Assembly (NCBI RefSeq): GCF_017302985.1
Contig: NZ_JAFIMU010000007.1
Location: forward strand, 2,681,001-2,745,000
From: Corallococcus macrosporus
GTDB lineage: Bacteria; Myxococcota; Myxococcia; Myxococcales; Myxococcaceae
Length of the DNA stretch: 64,000 nucleotides
Direction: 5' to 3'
Within the stretch, counting starts at the first letter, position 1; every line of letters begins with the position of its first letter. The notes under the pieces were generated by a model that did not search any database, had not been told where the DNA came from, and worked only from the letters and a program-made list of their open reading frames with translations. Below are positions 25,386 through 33,827 of this stretch, one piece after another. The position numbers and the translations under genes were made by a program.

Positions 25386-27701
25386 ATGACGCATCCGTGG
25401 AGCAAGAGGTCTGGAAGCCGGCTCGGTGGGCTGGCCGCGGTGGGCGCGTTGCTCTTGGCGACGTGGGCCCAGGCCGCGCTGCCGTCCACCGCCGTGGGCA
25501 GCACCGCGCCGGACGAGGGCGACCCCCGCCTGGAGGGCGCGCTGCTCCTGGACGCCACGCAGGTGAAGGCGGGCGGCGACTTCCGCGTGGGCGTGCGCCT
25601 CAGGATGGACCCGGAGTGGCACGTCTACTGGAAGAACCCGGGCGACTCCGGCCTGGCCACGGACGTGTCGTGGGACATCCCGGGCGTCACGGTGGGCGAT
25701 TTGCGCTGGCCCTTCCCCAGCACGTTCCGCACGCCGGACGGCTTCATCACCACGCACGGCTACCACGACGAGGTGCTGCTGTTCGCGCCCGCGCACGTGT
25801 CCGACAAGGCCACCGGCACGCTGATGGTGTCGGCGGCGGTGGATGCGCTCGCGTGCAAGGTGCACTGCATCCCCGCGCAGCTGGTGCTGTCGCGCACGGT
25901 GCCGGTGGGGCCGGAGACGGTGCCGGACGTGGAGTACGCGCCGCGGTTCGACGCGGCCCAGGCCCAGGTGCCGCTGGCCGCGGGGGCGCAGGGAGCGCCG
26001 CGCGTGGCCCTGGCGCTGGACGGCACGTCGCTGTCGGCGGGCAAGCCGTTCACCGGCACGCTCACCGTGACGACGGCGGACGGCAAGCCCTTCGCGGGCG
26101 ACGTGGAGGGTGACTTCTTCGTGCCCGGCCGCATCGCGGGCGTGGACACCGTGACGCTGAAGCCGAAGTCGGCGGGGGCGTTCGCGCTGCAGGGCCAGGC
26201 GTCGTCGGTGGTGCCCAAGGGCGAGCCCCGGCTCACGGGTTCGCTGCGCCTGGGCACGAAGGCCACGGGCTTCACGGCGGTGGACGTGGACACGGCGCTG
26301 GCGCCGGTGGTGGCGGATGGCTCGGTGGCGGCGGCGGCGCCCTTCAAGGTCCCGTCGGTGAAGGACGCGCTGGGCAAGGTGAAGCCCGCGGCGGCGGCGC
26401 CGGTGGCGGCCGAGTCGCCCATGGGGCTGGGGCTCGCGCTGCTGTTCGCGTTCCTGGGCGGCGCGCTGCTCAACCTGATGCCGTGCGTGTTCCCGGTGCT
26501 GGCCATCAAGGCGTACGGCTTCACGCGGATGGTGCAGGAGGAGAAGGGCAAGGTCGCGTCGCACGCGGCGGCGTACGCGGGCGGCATCCTGGCGACGATG
26601 CTGCTGTTGGCGGGCGCGGTGCTGGCGGTGCGCGCGGGCGGCAACAGCGTGGGCTGGGGCTTCCAGTTCCAGGAGCCGCTGTTCGTCGCGGGCGTGAGCG
26701 CGGTGGTGGTGGCGTTCGCGCTCAACCTCTTCGGCGTCTACACGGTGGGCACGGACGGCACGGCGCTGGCGGGCAAGGTGGACCAGAGCCACGGCCTCAT
26801 GCGCAGCGCGGGCGAGGGCGTGCTCGCGGTGGTGCTCGCGACGCCGTGCTCGGCGCCGCTGCTGGGCACGGCGGTGGGCTTCGCCTTCGCGGCGGGCGCG
26901 GCCACGGTGGTGGCGGTGTTCGTGGCGCTGGGGCTGGGGCTGGCGCTGCCCTTCTGCGTGCTGGTGCTGGTGCCGGGGCTGGCGAAGCGGCTGCCCAAGC
27001 CGGGCATGTGGATGGAGCGCGGCAAGCAGTTCCTGGGCTTCGCGCTCCTGGGCACCACGGTGTGGCTGGTGTGGGTGATGGGCGGGCTGGCCGGCGTGGA
27101 CGGCATGGCGCGGCTCCTGGCGTTCCTCATCGCGGTGGGCCTGGGCACGTGGCTCTACGGCCAGTCGCAGGGGCTGGAGGGCGGGCGCCGGGGCGTGACG
27201 GTGGCGCTGGCGGTGCTGGTGCTGGTGGGCTCCGGCGCGGTGGCGCTGCGCTTCGAGGAGGCGCAGGCATCCCTGGAGACGCGCGGCGCGGTGGCGTCGT
27301 CGCATGGCGGCTCGCAGCCGTGGGACGAGGCGGCGGTGACGGCGGCGCTGGCGGCGGGGCAGCCGGTGTTCGTGGACTTCACGGCGGACTGGTGCCTCAC
27401 GTGCAAGTTCAACGAGCGCACCGTGCTGTCGCGCGAGGACGTGCGGCAGGCGTTCCTGAAGCACAACGTGGCCTTCTTCGTGGCGGACTGGACGCGGCGG
27501 GACGCGCGCATCACCACGAAGCTGGCGGAGCACGGCCGCGCGGGCGTGCCCATGTACCTGGTGCTGAGCCCGGGCGCGCCGGACAAGCCGGAGGTGCTCA
27601 ACGAGCTGCTCACCGCGGACAGCGTCATCCAGGCGGTGCGGCGCGCGGCGGAGTGCGGGTCGCCGTTGAAGGGTGGCTCGGTGGTGTGTGCCCGGCCTTG
27701 A
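25386..27701 (+). CDS. dsbD: Thiol:disulfide interchange protein DsbD/ScsB type
   Basis: The product has 771 residues, with a signal peptide (GLAAVGALLLATWAQAA). The N-terminal periplasmic domain (WHVYWKNPGDSGLATDVSW, ALACKVHCIPAQ with a Cys pair) resembles the ScsB/DsbD alpha domain. A central membrane domain of about eight helices carries the two redox cysteines in LMPCVFPVLAIK and ATPCSAPLLGTA. The C-terminal thioredoxin domain has VFVDFTADWCLTCK (Cys670, Cys673) and a cis-Pro in AGVPMYLVL. The protein moves reducing equivalents from cytoplasmic thioredoxin to the periplasm. The redoxin gene that follows at 27750 is a probable partner or client. Confidence 0.93.
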   Translation: MTHPWSKRSGSRLGGLAAVGALLLATWAQAALPSTAVGSTAPDEGDPRLEGALLLDATQVKAGGDFRVGVRLRMDPEWHVYWKNPGDSGLATDVSWDIPGVTVGDLRWPFPSTFRTPDGFITTHGYHDEVLLFAPAHVSDKATGTLMVSAAVDALACKVHCIPAQLVLSRTVPVGPETVPDVEYAPRFDAAQAQVPLAAGAQGAPRVALALDGTSLSAGKPFTGTLTVTTADGKPFAGDVEGDFFVPGRIAGVDTVTLKPKSAGAFALQGQASSVVPKGEPRLTGSLRLGTKATGFTAVDVDTALAPVVADGSVAAAAPFKVPSVKDALGKVKPAAAAPVAAESPMGLGLALLFAFLGGALLNLMPCVFPVLAIKAYGFTRMVQEEKGKVASHAAAYAGGILATMLLLAGAVLAVRAGGNSVGWGFQFQEPLFVAGVSAVVVAFALNLFGVYTVGTDGTALAGKVDQSHGLMRSAGEGVLAVVLATPCSAPLLGTAVGFAFAAGAATVVAVFVALGLGLALPFCVLVLVPGLAKRLPKPGMWMERGKQFLGFALLGTTVWLVWVMGGLAGVDGMARLLAFLIAVGLGTWLYGQSQGLEGGRRGVTVALAVLVLVGSGAVALRFEEAQASLETRGAVASSHGGSQPWDEAAVTAALAAGQPVFVDFTADWCLTCKFNERTVLSREDVRQAFLKHNVAFFVADWTRRDARITTKLAEHGRAGVPMYLVLSPGAPDKPEVLNELLTADSVIQAVRRAAECGSPLKGGSVVCARP

Positions 27702-27749
27702 GCCGGGATGTTGTTCGTGTGCGGCGTTCAACTCACTGGAGGTTCCGTC

Positions 27750-28337
27750 ATGAAGCAGGTCTTCAAGGCACTGGCTGTCACCGCGGCGTTCGTGTCCGCG
27801 CCCGTCTTCGCCGCTGACACCGCGGAGGTGGGCAAGCCCGCTCCGGCGTTCACGCTGAAGGACGAGGCGGGCAAGGCCCACTCGCTGTCCGAGTACAAGG
27901 GCAAGGTGGTGGTGCTCGAGTGGGCGAACCCGGAGTGCCCGTTCGTGAAGCGGCACTACGAGGCCAAGACGATGCAGAACACGCAGAAGGGCTTCGACGC
28001 GAAGAAGGTGGTGTGGCTGACGGTGGACTCGTCCGCCACGCACGACGCGAAGAGCGCCGCGGAGTGGAAGAAGAAGGAGGGCTTCAGCCAGCCGGTGCTC
28101 ATCGACACGGACGGCAAGGTGGGCAAGAGCTACGCGGCGAAGACGACGCCGCACATGTACGTCATCGACGCGCAGGGCGTGGTCCGCTACGCGGGCGCCA
28201 TCGACAACGACCCGCGCGGCAAGGAAGCCAACAAGGTGAACTACGTGCAGACGGCGGTGGACGCACTGCTCAACGGCAAGCAGGTCCCCACCGCGACCTC
28301 CGAGCCCTATGGCTGCTCCGTGAAGTACAAGAGCTGA
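27750..28337 (+). CDS. Secreted redoxin (AhpC/TSA-like thioredoxin fold)
   Basis: The product has 195 residues. The ATG follows CTGGAGG at good spacing and gives a signal peptide (FKALAVTAAFVSAPVFAAD). The domain begins VGKPAPAFTLKDEAGKAHSLSEYKGKVVVLEWANPECPFVKRHY. The single active-site Cys in PECPFV lacks the CxxC partner, and a second Cys is near the end (PYGCSVKYKS), as in this periplasmic redoxin family. A cis-Pro region is visible in TTPHMYVID. It probably reduces peroxides or disulfides in the periplasm, with electrons from the DsbD-type protein encoded 48 bp upstream. A strong terminator follows. Confidence 0.85.
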   Translation: MKQVFKALAVTAAFVSAPVFAADTAEVGKPAPAFTLKDEAGKAHSLSEYKGKVVVLEWANPECPFVKRHYEAKTMQNTQKGFDAKKVVWLTVDSSATHDAKSAAEWKKKEGFSQPVLIDTDGKVGKSYAAKTTPHMYVIDAQGVVRYAGAIDNDPRGKEANKVNYVQTAVDALLNGKQVPTATSEPYGCSVKYKS

Positions 28338-28361
28338 GCGACTGTCCGTCGTGAGGTTCCA

Positions 28362-28391
28362 GGCCCGTGTCCCCGAGAAGGGACACGGGCC
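28362..28391. terminator. Intrinsic terminator after the redoxin gene
   Basis: A 12-bp perfect stem (GGCCCGTGTCCC at 28362-28373 against GGGACACGGGCC at 28380-28391) with a 6-nt loop CGAGAA is followed rightward by TTCTT. It also lies just after the stop of the convergent DUF2236 gene, so it may serve both. Confidence 0.85.
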
Positions 28392-28395
28392 TTCT

Positions 28396-29385
28396 TCATT
28401 CCGCGTCGCGGTGGGCGTAGTCCGGGCCCAGGCCTTCGATGCGGTAGGTGTTGCCCGGGTAGGTGCGGTTGAGCGTCGTCTCCAGGGTGGAGGGATAGCG
28501 CTCCAGCGAGACGTGGCGTTTGACGTGCTTGCGCAGCTTGAGCGCGCCCCGGACCAGGCTGCCCACCCAGGCGGGTGGGGACTCGAACTGGATGGCGGGC
28601 AGCAGGCGCTTGGGCACCAGGCTCAGGCTGATGGGGGACACCAGCGGGCGCAGCGGACGCGGCACCCAGCCGGCCAGGATGTCCACCGTGGACTGGGCCA
28701 CGCGGTGGCTGGCCGCGTCGGGGACGAACTCGCGGGCCTCGTAGTCGCGGATGAAGGCGTCGTAGGCGGCCTTGTCCTCCGGGATGTCCTTCAGGCCCAT
28801 GCGGCGGCCAATCTCACACCAGTAATGGAACCAGGCTTCGCGCTCGTGTTCGGTGAAGGGACGCCAGCCGTAGTCCTGCACCCACTGGATGGGGAAGTCG
28901 ATGAACGTCCACAGCACGAAGAGGAAGTCCTCGTTCGGGATGCGGAAGAAGGAGTGGATGTGATTCATCTGCTCCAATGACTTGCGTCCGGCCTCCACGT
29001 CCCAGCCGCACTGCATGAACCGCGCGATGAGCAGCCGCGTGTCGTCGTAGCGCTTCTGGCCGTGCTTGCGGAACTCGCCGGTGCGGTCCAGCAGGCGGGA
29101 GACGGAGCGGCTGCCGTAGGTGTGGAAGAGGGCGATCTCCGTGGACCGAACGATGTCGAAGGGGAATTCGTAGTTGGTCAGCAGGTGCACGATGCGCTGG
29201 CAGTCCCGCCGTGCATCCAGGGAGGCGATCTCCCGGCCCACCTCCGGCAGGCGCGGCCGCCAGAAGGGCTTCCGGTAGACAGGGCCGGGCACGCCGACCG
29301 CGGGGCGCTTCCCTCCAGCGGAGAAGGGACAGCCGGCGGGGACAGCATCCTCCAGGGGACGTGCGTCGGGTGCCGGGTGGGCCAT
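28396..29385 (-). CDS. DUF2236 / MpaB-like oxygenase-family protein
   Basis: The product has 329 residues if it starts at the ATG giving MAHPAPDARPLEDAV; an upstream in-frame start would add 18 residues. The domain begins around residue 65 (RDCQRIVHLLTNYEFPFDIVRSTEIALFHTYGSRSVSRLLDRTGEF), matching the ER-bound oxygenase MpaB/rubber oxygenase catalytic domain (DUF2236), followed by RYDDTRLLIARFM, DFLFVLWTFIDFPIQWV and the WFHYWCEIGRRMGL segment. Members of this family include haem oxygenases cleaving isoprenoid double bonds, but most bacterial ones are uncharacterised. I see no signal peptide. Substrate unknown. It is a single gene convergent with the redoxin gene. Confidence 0.75.
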   Translation of the reverse strand: MAHPAPDARPLEDAVPAGCPFSAGGKRPAVGVPGPVYRKPFWRPRLPEVGREIASLDARRDCQRIVHLLTNYEFPFDIVRSTEIALFHTYGSRSVSRLLDRTGEFRKHGQKRYDDTRLLIARFMQCGWDVEAGRKSLEQMNHIHSFFRIPNEDFLFVLWTFIDFPIQWVQDYGWRPFTEHEREAWFHYWCEIGRRMGLKDIPEDKAAYDAFIRDYEAREFVPDAASHRVAQSTVDILAGWVPRPLRPLVSPISLSLVPKRLLPAIQFESPPAWVGSLVRGALKLRKHVKRHVSLERYPSTLETTLNRTYPGNTYRIEGLGPDYAHRDAE

Positions 29386-29579
29386 GGCGGGACAGCTCCG
29401 GGAAGTGAAGAGGGCGGTGATGCTAGCCCGGTCCCTCACGGTATGCCCTGCTCCTGGAGGATGAGGAGGCCCGGCCGGTGGCGCGTCATGCGGCCAGCGG
29501 GGCGGGCGCGGTCTTGTCGGAGCGCGAAGGACGCCAGAGCTTTCCGGCAGTGACCCGGCTTCCCCCAGGAGACACGCAC

Positions 29580-29816
29580 ATGGCTGACAACAAGGGCGAC
29601 CCCATCAAGGGCGACGAGCGCACGGACACCCAGGACGCGGAGACGCTGCGGCGCGAGGCGCGGCATCAGGCTCCGGACTCCGAGCGGCGCGACGCGGCGG
29701 ACGAGGACGTGGGCGAGGACCGCATCCTCCAGAAAGGCATTGGCGGCTACGGCGCGCAGGAGGGCACGGAGCCCGAGAGGAAGGCGCCGCCGGTCCGCGA
29801 CAACAGCAAGCAGTAG
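29580..29816 (+). CDS. Small hydrophilic protein, unknown
   Basis: The product has 78 residues. The ATG follows CCAGGAGA at good spacing. The sequence is almost entirely charged and polar (MADNKGDPIKGDERTDTQDAETLRREARHQ, then DEDVGEDRILQKGIGGYGAQEG), so it is probably intrinsically disordered. This composition resembles stress- or desiccation-related hydrophilins, but there is no conserved motif to confirm that. It is followed after 34 bp by a membrane protein gene in the same direction. Confidence 0.65.
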   Translation: MADNKGDPIKGDERTDTQDAETLRREARHQAPDSERRDAADEDVGEDRILQKGIGGYGAQEGTEPERKAPPVRDNSKQ

Positions 29817-29850
29817 CGCCGCGCGAACCTGTCGGGCCTAGAGTGCCGCC

Positions 29851-30465
29851 ATGGCTCCTGCCCGCCTCGTGTGTTCCTGCTGCGTCCTGGTGTTGTTGTT
29901 CCTCGCGATGCCAGGCGTGGCACAGGAGGCGTCAGCACCGGATGCGAAGGCGTGGCTCGCGGAGCACAACGCGGAAGCGGTGCGCGTGAACCAGACCGCC
30001 ATGGGCATCCTGTTCGGCTGGGCGGTGCTGAACATCGGCACGGGCGTCGCGGGGCACTTCGCCAGCGAGGGCGAGACGCGCGCCTTCTTCCAGGCGAACG
30101 CGGCCTGGAACGTGGTGAACCTCGTCATCGCGGGGCTCGGGTATCACGGACAGGCGACGGCGGATCCGGCGTCGTGGGACCTGGCGCGCAGCCTGGCCGA
30201 AGGGCAGCGGATGGAGAAGCTGCTGCTCTTCAACGCGGGCCTGGACGTGGGCTACATCGCCTTCGGCGGGCTCTTGTGGGAGCGCGGGCTGCGCAAGGAC
30301 TCGGACCGCCTGAAGGGCTGGGGCAAGAGCGTGCTCATGCAGGGCGCGTTCCTGCTCGTGTTCGACGGTGTGCTGACGTTCCTCAACGCGAAGCTGAACG
30401 GGGAGCTCACGGCGCGGCTGGTGCCCGCGCCAGATGGCGTGGGCTTCATGCTGACGTGGCCGTGA
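29851..30465 (+). CDS. Integral membrane protein, unknown
   Basis: The product has 204 residues. The N-terminus is a signal peptide or anchor (LVCSCCVLVLLFLAMPGVAQEA). A short helix (AKAWLAEHNAEAVRVNQTAM) follows, then about four hydrophobic segments (GILFGWAVLNIGTGVAGHF, AAWNVVNLVIAGLGYHG, LLLFNAGLDVGYIAFGGLLW, SVLMQGAFLLVFDGVLTFLNAKL). It resembles a widespread four-helix membrane family seen in bacteria of several phyla, but I cannot name it with confidence. It may form a unit with the small hydrophilic gene before it. Confidence 0.7.
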   Translation: MAPARLVCSCCVLVLLFLAMPGVAQEASAPDAKAWLAEHNAEAVRVNQTAMGILFGWAVLNIGTGVAGHFASEGETRAFFQANAAWNVVNLVIAGLGYHGQATADPASWDLARSLAEGQRMEKLLLFNAGLDVGYIAFGGLLWERGLRKDSDRLKGWGKSVLMQGAFLLVFDGVLTFLNAKLNGELTARLVPAPDGVGFMLTWP

Positions 30466-30480
30466 GCGTCCCCGTTGAGG

Positions 30481-31395
30481 TCAGGCCGCCACCGGCTCGC
30501 GGCGGTGACGGGCCCGGGCGGAGACGTCCTTGCGGCGGCCCTTGCGCAGCACGTCCAGGTGCACCTCCTCCTCGGTGGCGAGCGCCATCAGCCGCTGGAG
30601 GTCGTCCACGCTGTTGACCGCGCGGCTGTTGATGCCGAGCAGCAGGTCGTCCGGCTGGAGTCCGGCGTCGTCGGCGGGCGTGCCCTCCTGCACCTTCAGC
30701 ACCCGCACCGCGCGAGGCTGGCCGGTGTCCTTGGCGAGCGCGGGCTCCAGGTTCACCGCCGTGGCGGCGATGCCCAGGAACTTCCGGTCCACCCGGCCGC
30801 GCTGGATGAGCAGGCTTGCGACCCAGGTCGCCGTCGTGGCGCTCACCGCGAAGCCGATGCCCTGCGCGAAGGGCAGCACCAGCGTGTTGAGCCCCACCAC
30901 GCGCCCGCGCGTGTCGAGCAGCGGCCCGCCGGAGTTGCCCGGGTTGATGGCTGCGTCCGTCTGAAGCATCCCCTCCAGGATGACGCCGTCGGGCAGGGTG
31001 ATGGAGCGGTTGATGGCGCTCACCACGCCCAGCGACACGGACTGCTCCAGGCGGAAGGGATTGCCAATGGCCATCACCAGTTGCCCCACGCGCACCGTCT
31101 CCGGAGCCGCGAGCGGCAGCGTGGGGAAGCCATCTCCCTCCGCGCGCACCACGGCGAGGTCGGTGGGAGCATCCCCGCCCACGAGCGTGGCCCGGCGCTC
31201 TTCGCCATTGTGGAGCTGCACGGTGAGGCGCTTGGGCGTGCGCATCACGACGTGCCGGTTGGTGAGCACGTAGCCGTCCGGCGTGAGGAACAGGCCGGTG
31301 CCGTGGCCGCGTGCGTGCTCCACGCCGACCACCGCGGGGGCCGCGCCAGCCACGAGTCCTTCCAGGTCATCCGAGAGCTGCTGCAACAGTTTCAT
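30481..31395 (-). CDS. HtrA-like S1C serine protease with PDZ domain
   Basis: The product has 304 residues. The trypsin-fold domain shows all three catalytic residues: His in VLTNRHVV, Asp in PTDLAVV, Ser in GNSGGPLLD. A single PDZ domain follows (FLGIAATAVNLEPALA, GTPADDAGLQPDDLLLGINSRAVNSVDDLQRL). There is no signal peptide or membrane anchor, which is unusual for the HtrA/Deg family and suggests a cytoplasmic location. It lies 12 bp downstream of a second protease of the same type, so the two form an operon. A role in protein quality control is inferred from the family. Confidence 0.88.
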   Translation of the reverse strand: MKLLQQLSDDLEGLVAGAAPAVVGVEHARGHGTGLFLTPDGYVLTNRHVVMRTPKRLTVQLHNGEERRATLVGGDAPTDLAVVRAEGDGFPTLPLAAPETVRVGQLVMAIGNPFRLEQSVSLGVVSAINRSITLPDGVILEGMLQTDAAINPGNSGGPLLDTRGRVVGLNTLVLPFAQGIGFAVSATTATWVASLLIQRGRVDRKFLGIAATAVNLEPALAKDTGQPRAVRVLKVQEGTPADDAGLQPDDLLLGINSRAVNSVDDLQRLMALATEEEVHLDVLRKGRRKDVSARARHRREPVAA

Positions 31396-31407
31396 GGCCG
31401 GCTCCTT

Positions 31408-32298
31408 TCAAGAACGCTTGCCCACGGTGATGGGCACCTCGCGCAGCTCGCCCGCGCGCAACACCTTCGCCTGGATGGACGCGCCCACCTTCTCGTCGCC
31501 CAGGTAGCCCAGCAGGTCCTCCACGCCGTGCAGCGACTGGCCGCCCAGGCTCACCAGCACGTCGCCCAGCAGCAGCCCGGCCTTCTGCGCGGGGCCGTCC
31601 GGATCCACGGAGAGCAGGATGAGGCCCGCCTTCGTGCCGTCGATTTCACGCGGCAGGCGCACCGGGTACGCGCCCACGCCCAGGTATCCGCGGCGGATGC
31701 CGCCGTGCTCACGCAGCGAGTTCGCCACGCGCGTCAGCGTGCCGCCGGGAATCACCACCGCGGCGGTGCGCGAGAAGGCCGCCGTGGGGAGGCCCAGGAA
31801 GCGGCCCTGCGCATCCACGAGCGCGCCGCCGGAGAAGCCGGGAGGCAGGTCCGCGTCGGTCTCCAGGTAGCGGTCCACCTGACCGCCCGCGTGCGTGCGC
31901 CAGTCGCCGCCGAACGCGCTGACGATGCCCCACGTGGCACGAGCGGTGCGGCCCGGCCGCCCGATGGCCAGCACCACGTTGCCCACCTTCACGTCATCGA
32001 GCGGCGCGGGAGCGAGCGCGGTGAGGCCGGTGACGTCGGCCTTGAGGAGGGCGAGGTCGGTGCTCGGGTCGCGGCCGACGAGCTCGGCGGACACCGAGCG
32101 GCCGTCCGCGAGGCCCACCTGGATGGAGCCCTCGTGTTCCACGGCGTGGCTGGTGGTGAGGATGTGGCCGTCGGCATCCCAGACGACACCGCTGGCGCCC
32201 CGGCGACGGCGGGCCTCGACGCGGACGAGGGAGGGAGCGATGCGTTCGACGACGGAGGAAATGGACTGCGAGAGGGACTGGAGGGCGTCGGTGGACAT
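31408..32298 (-). CDS. HtrA-like S1C protease, divergent paralogue
   Basis: The product has 296 residues. The plan is the same as for its neighbour: His in LTTSHAV, Asp in STDLALL, Ser in PPGFSGGALVD, then a PDZ domain (YLGVGAYPVRLP, GPAQKAGLLLGDVLVSLGGQSLHGVEDLLGYL). The canonical GNSGGP around the serine reads GFSGGA, so the oxyanion region is altered although the serine is kept. There is no signal peptide. The start ATG has AAAGGA upstream, and that site overlaps a perfect 9-bp inverted repeat. It is the first gene of the two-protease operon. A hetero-oligomer with the second protease is possible. Confidence 0.82.
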   Translation of the reverse strand: MSTDALQSLSQSISSVVERIAPSLVRVEARRRRGASGVVWDADGHILTTSHAVEHEGSIQVGLADGRSVSAELVGRDPSTDLALLKADVTGLTALAPAPLDDVKVGNVVLAIGRPGRTARATWGIVSAFGGDWRTHAGGQVDRYLETDADLPPGFSGGALVDAQGRFLGLPTAAFSRTAAVVIPGGTLTRVANSLREHGGIRRGYLGVGAYPVRLPREIDGTKAGLILLSVDPDGPAQKAGLLLGDVLVSLGGQSLHGVEDLLGYLGDEKVGASIQAKVLRAGELREVPITVGKRS

Positions 32299-32308
32299 GG
32301 CGTGTTCC

Positions 32309-32337
32309 TTTCGAGCCAGAAACTAAAGGGCTCGAAA
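32309..32337 (-). promoter_or_regulatory. 9-bp inverted repeat covering the protease leader
   Basis: TTTCGAGCC (32309-32317) and GGCTCGAAA (32329-32337) are perfect reverse complements separated by 11 nt, 10 nt before the protease start. The size resembles CIRCE-type heat-shock operators (9-bp arms), although the sequence differs. On the mRNA it forms a hairpin whose last AAA belongs to the AAAGGA ribosome binding site, so it could alternatively control translation. Confidence 0.6.
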
Positions 32338-32460
32338 TCGCGCCACATCGGCGGACCGGGCAGGACGGCGACCTACCCGTTCGGGCAGGAGGCCTCTCCT
32401 TGTGGGGAGAGGTCCTGGCCAGGCGGGCGGCTCGACAGCCACCCAGCCCAGGTGAAGCGC

Positions 32461-33699
32461 TTACTGAGGCAGATGCCTCATGGCTTCCCTGACATAGGAG
32501 TCTTGTGTACGGCCTCTCTGATTGAGTGCGCCGAGGAACTTGCTCAAGTCGCGTTCTCCGCGGTTGTGGACCAGCATGGTCACCTCCGCGGATTCCGGGA
32601 AGGTCAGGGGGCGATGAAGCTGTTCACGCGCTCTCTGGTTTACCCTTGTGGCGTTCTGGTTGATGAGGATCCGCGACATGGCAATGCCGCTGTTGTCTGT
32701 CATCGCATTGCGCAGGGTCTGGCCGTCCCTGCTGTTGAACAGGGCGCGGGTGGCGAAGCCAGCCCGGTGTTCACCGTGGCGGTTGGGAACCTTGACATAG
32801 GCCTTGAGGTCACCTCGCTGGAGCCCCAGGGCCGAAATATTCGCTGCGAAGTCTGGCTGCGCCATGAGGTTGTTCACGGTCTTGAGCGCCTGGGCTTCTA
32901 TCTCGCTCCTGGACCCTCTCAGAGCGGTCCGGGGCATCTGTGCCCGGAGTTGAGCGCCTCGGAACATCCGTTCGATATCGCTCGCGGGAAGCCCGGTTTC
33001 CTGCACGAAGCGAGCGCGGTTGTTCGCGGTGTAGGTGGCGATCTTCTGCTTCAGGTCTTTTTCCGAAAGCCCGCCCGGCGGGACCTGCTTTGAAATGGAA
33101 TCGAAGTGCTGCTGTGTGTCCGCAGCGATCTTGTTGAGGTCTTGGAGTTGCTTGGAGCTGAGATTGTAATGCTGAGCAAGGGCGGGGCTGCTCTGGAGCA
33201 GGCCCACCGCCGTCGAACCGATGAGCTGGCCTCGGCCAAATGACGCCGGCGTCCCTGAGGCATTCCGGAGCGTGGCGGGATTCTCGCCCTGGTTGTTGTT
33301 GCTTTCATGCTTCTCGATGGCCGTGATGATTCGATTGGTGTCGCGAGAGAAGTTGAGCGACTTCAATGGGATTCCAGCCGAAGGGTCGGTCGCCCGTGGG
33401 TTGGGGCGGGTCCGGGTGCCATAGGAGTAATCGGCCTGGGTCGAAGCTCGATTGTTGCTCGGGGCCGCGGTCTGGTGGGCACGATTCGAGTTGCCTGCGG
33501 GGGTGGGGCGGTCGAACCCGCTCTGACCGTCATGGGCCCGGACGGCAAGGCTCCGCACGGCTTGCGAGGCGTCTTCCACTGTCTTCGCGAGCGCACCGGT
33601 CTGGAGCTTGTCCAGGGCCTGGGTCACCTGGCCCACCGGGCCAGGAATCTTGAATAGAGATGAGAGAGATTGAAGTCCGCTGGGCAGTCGCACGATCAC
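32461..33699 (-). CDS. Lysozyme-like orphan protein (predicted)
   Basis: The product has 412 residues, starting at a GTG; a GTG two codons on is an alternative. The first 115 residues are low complexity (Ser, Asn, Arg, Pro, Gln). The middle, RIITAIEKHESNNNQGENPATLRNASGTPASFGRGQLIGSTAVGLL, has the layout of a lysozyme or transglycosylase core: a Glu-Ser near a helix end, then an SFGxGQ segment like the GxxQ motif of SLT domains. The rest is helical, with NRHGEHRAGFATRALFNSRDGQTLRNAM. There is no signal peptide. Codon use is less GC-biased than that of its neighbours, suggesting transfer. The muramidase role is inferred from motif layout only; it could be a secreted effector. Confidence 0.5.
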   Translation of the reverse strand: MIVRLPSGLQSLSSLFKIPGPVGQVTQALDKLQTGALAKTVEDASQAVRSLAVRAHDGQSGFDRPTPAGNSNRAHQTAAPSNNRASTQADYSYGTRTRPNPRATDPSAGIPLKSLNFSRDTNRIITAIEKHESNNNQGENPATLRNASGTPASFGRGQLIGSTAVGLLQSSPALAQHYNLSSKQLQDLNKIAADTQQHFDSISKQVPPGGLSEKDLKQKIATYTANNRARFVQETGLPASDIERMFRGAQLRAQMPRTALRGSRSEIEAQALKTVNNLMAQPDFAANISALGLQRGDLKAYVKVPNRHGEHRAGFATRALFNSRDGQTLRNAMTDNSGIAMSRILINQNATRVNQRAREQLHRPLTFPESAEVTMLVHNRGERDLSKFLGALNQRGRTQDSYVREAMRHLPQ

Positions 33700-33827
33700 C
33701 GTCCTGGGCGCACACTTCAGGCAATGGGCAGCCTTCGCGGAATCCGAACAGGTCTTGGAGTGGATTGCAAAAGCAGGTGGGTTGGCATTGTCTGCTTTTC
33801 AATCCGGCTTCTCTTGCGCTTTTCGGC

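Noticed and set aside
23643..28154. Very long leftward open frame of about 1500 codons antisense to the vWA, dsbD and redoxin genes
   Set aside because: It is a shadow caused by GC-biased codons: His/Arg/Val-rich, no domains, and it spans several well-supported genes on the other strand. The same applies to 4041-5738, 5483-8575, 20412-22844, 34730-37345 and 49173-53727.
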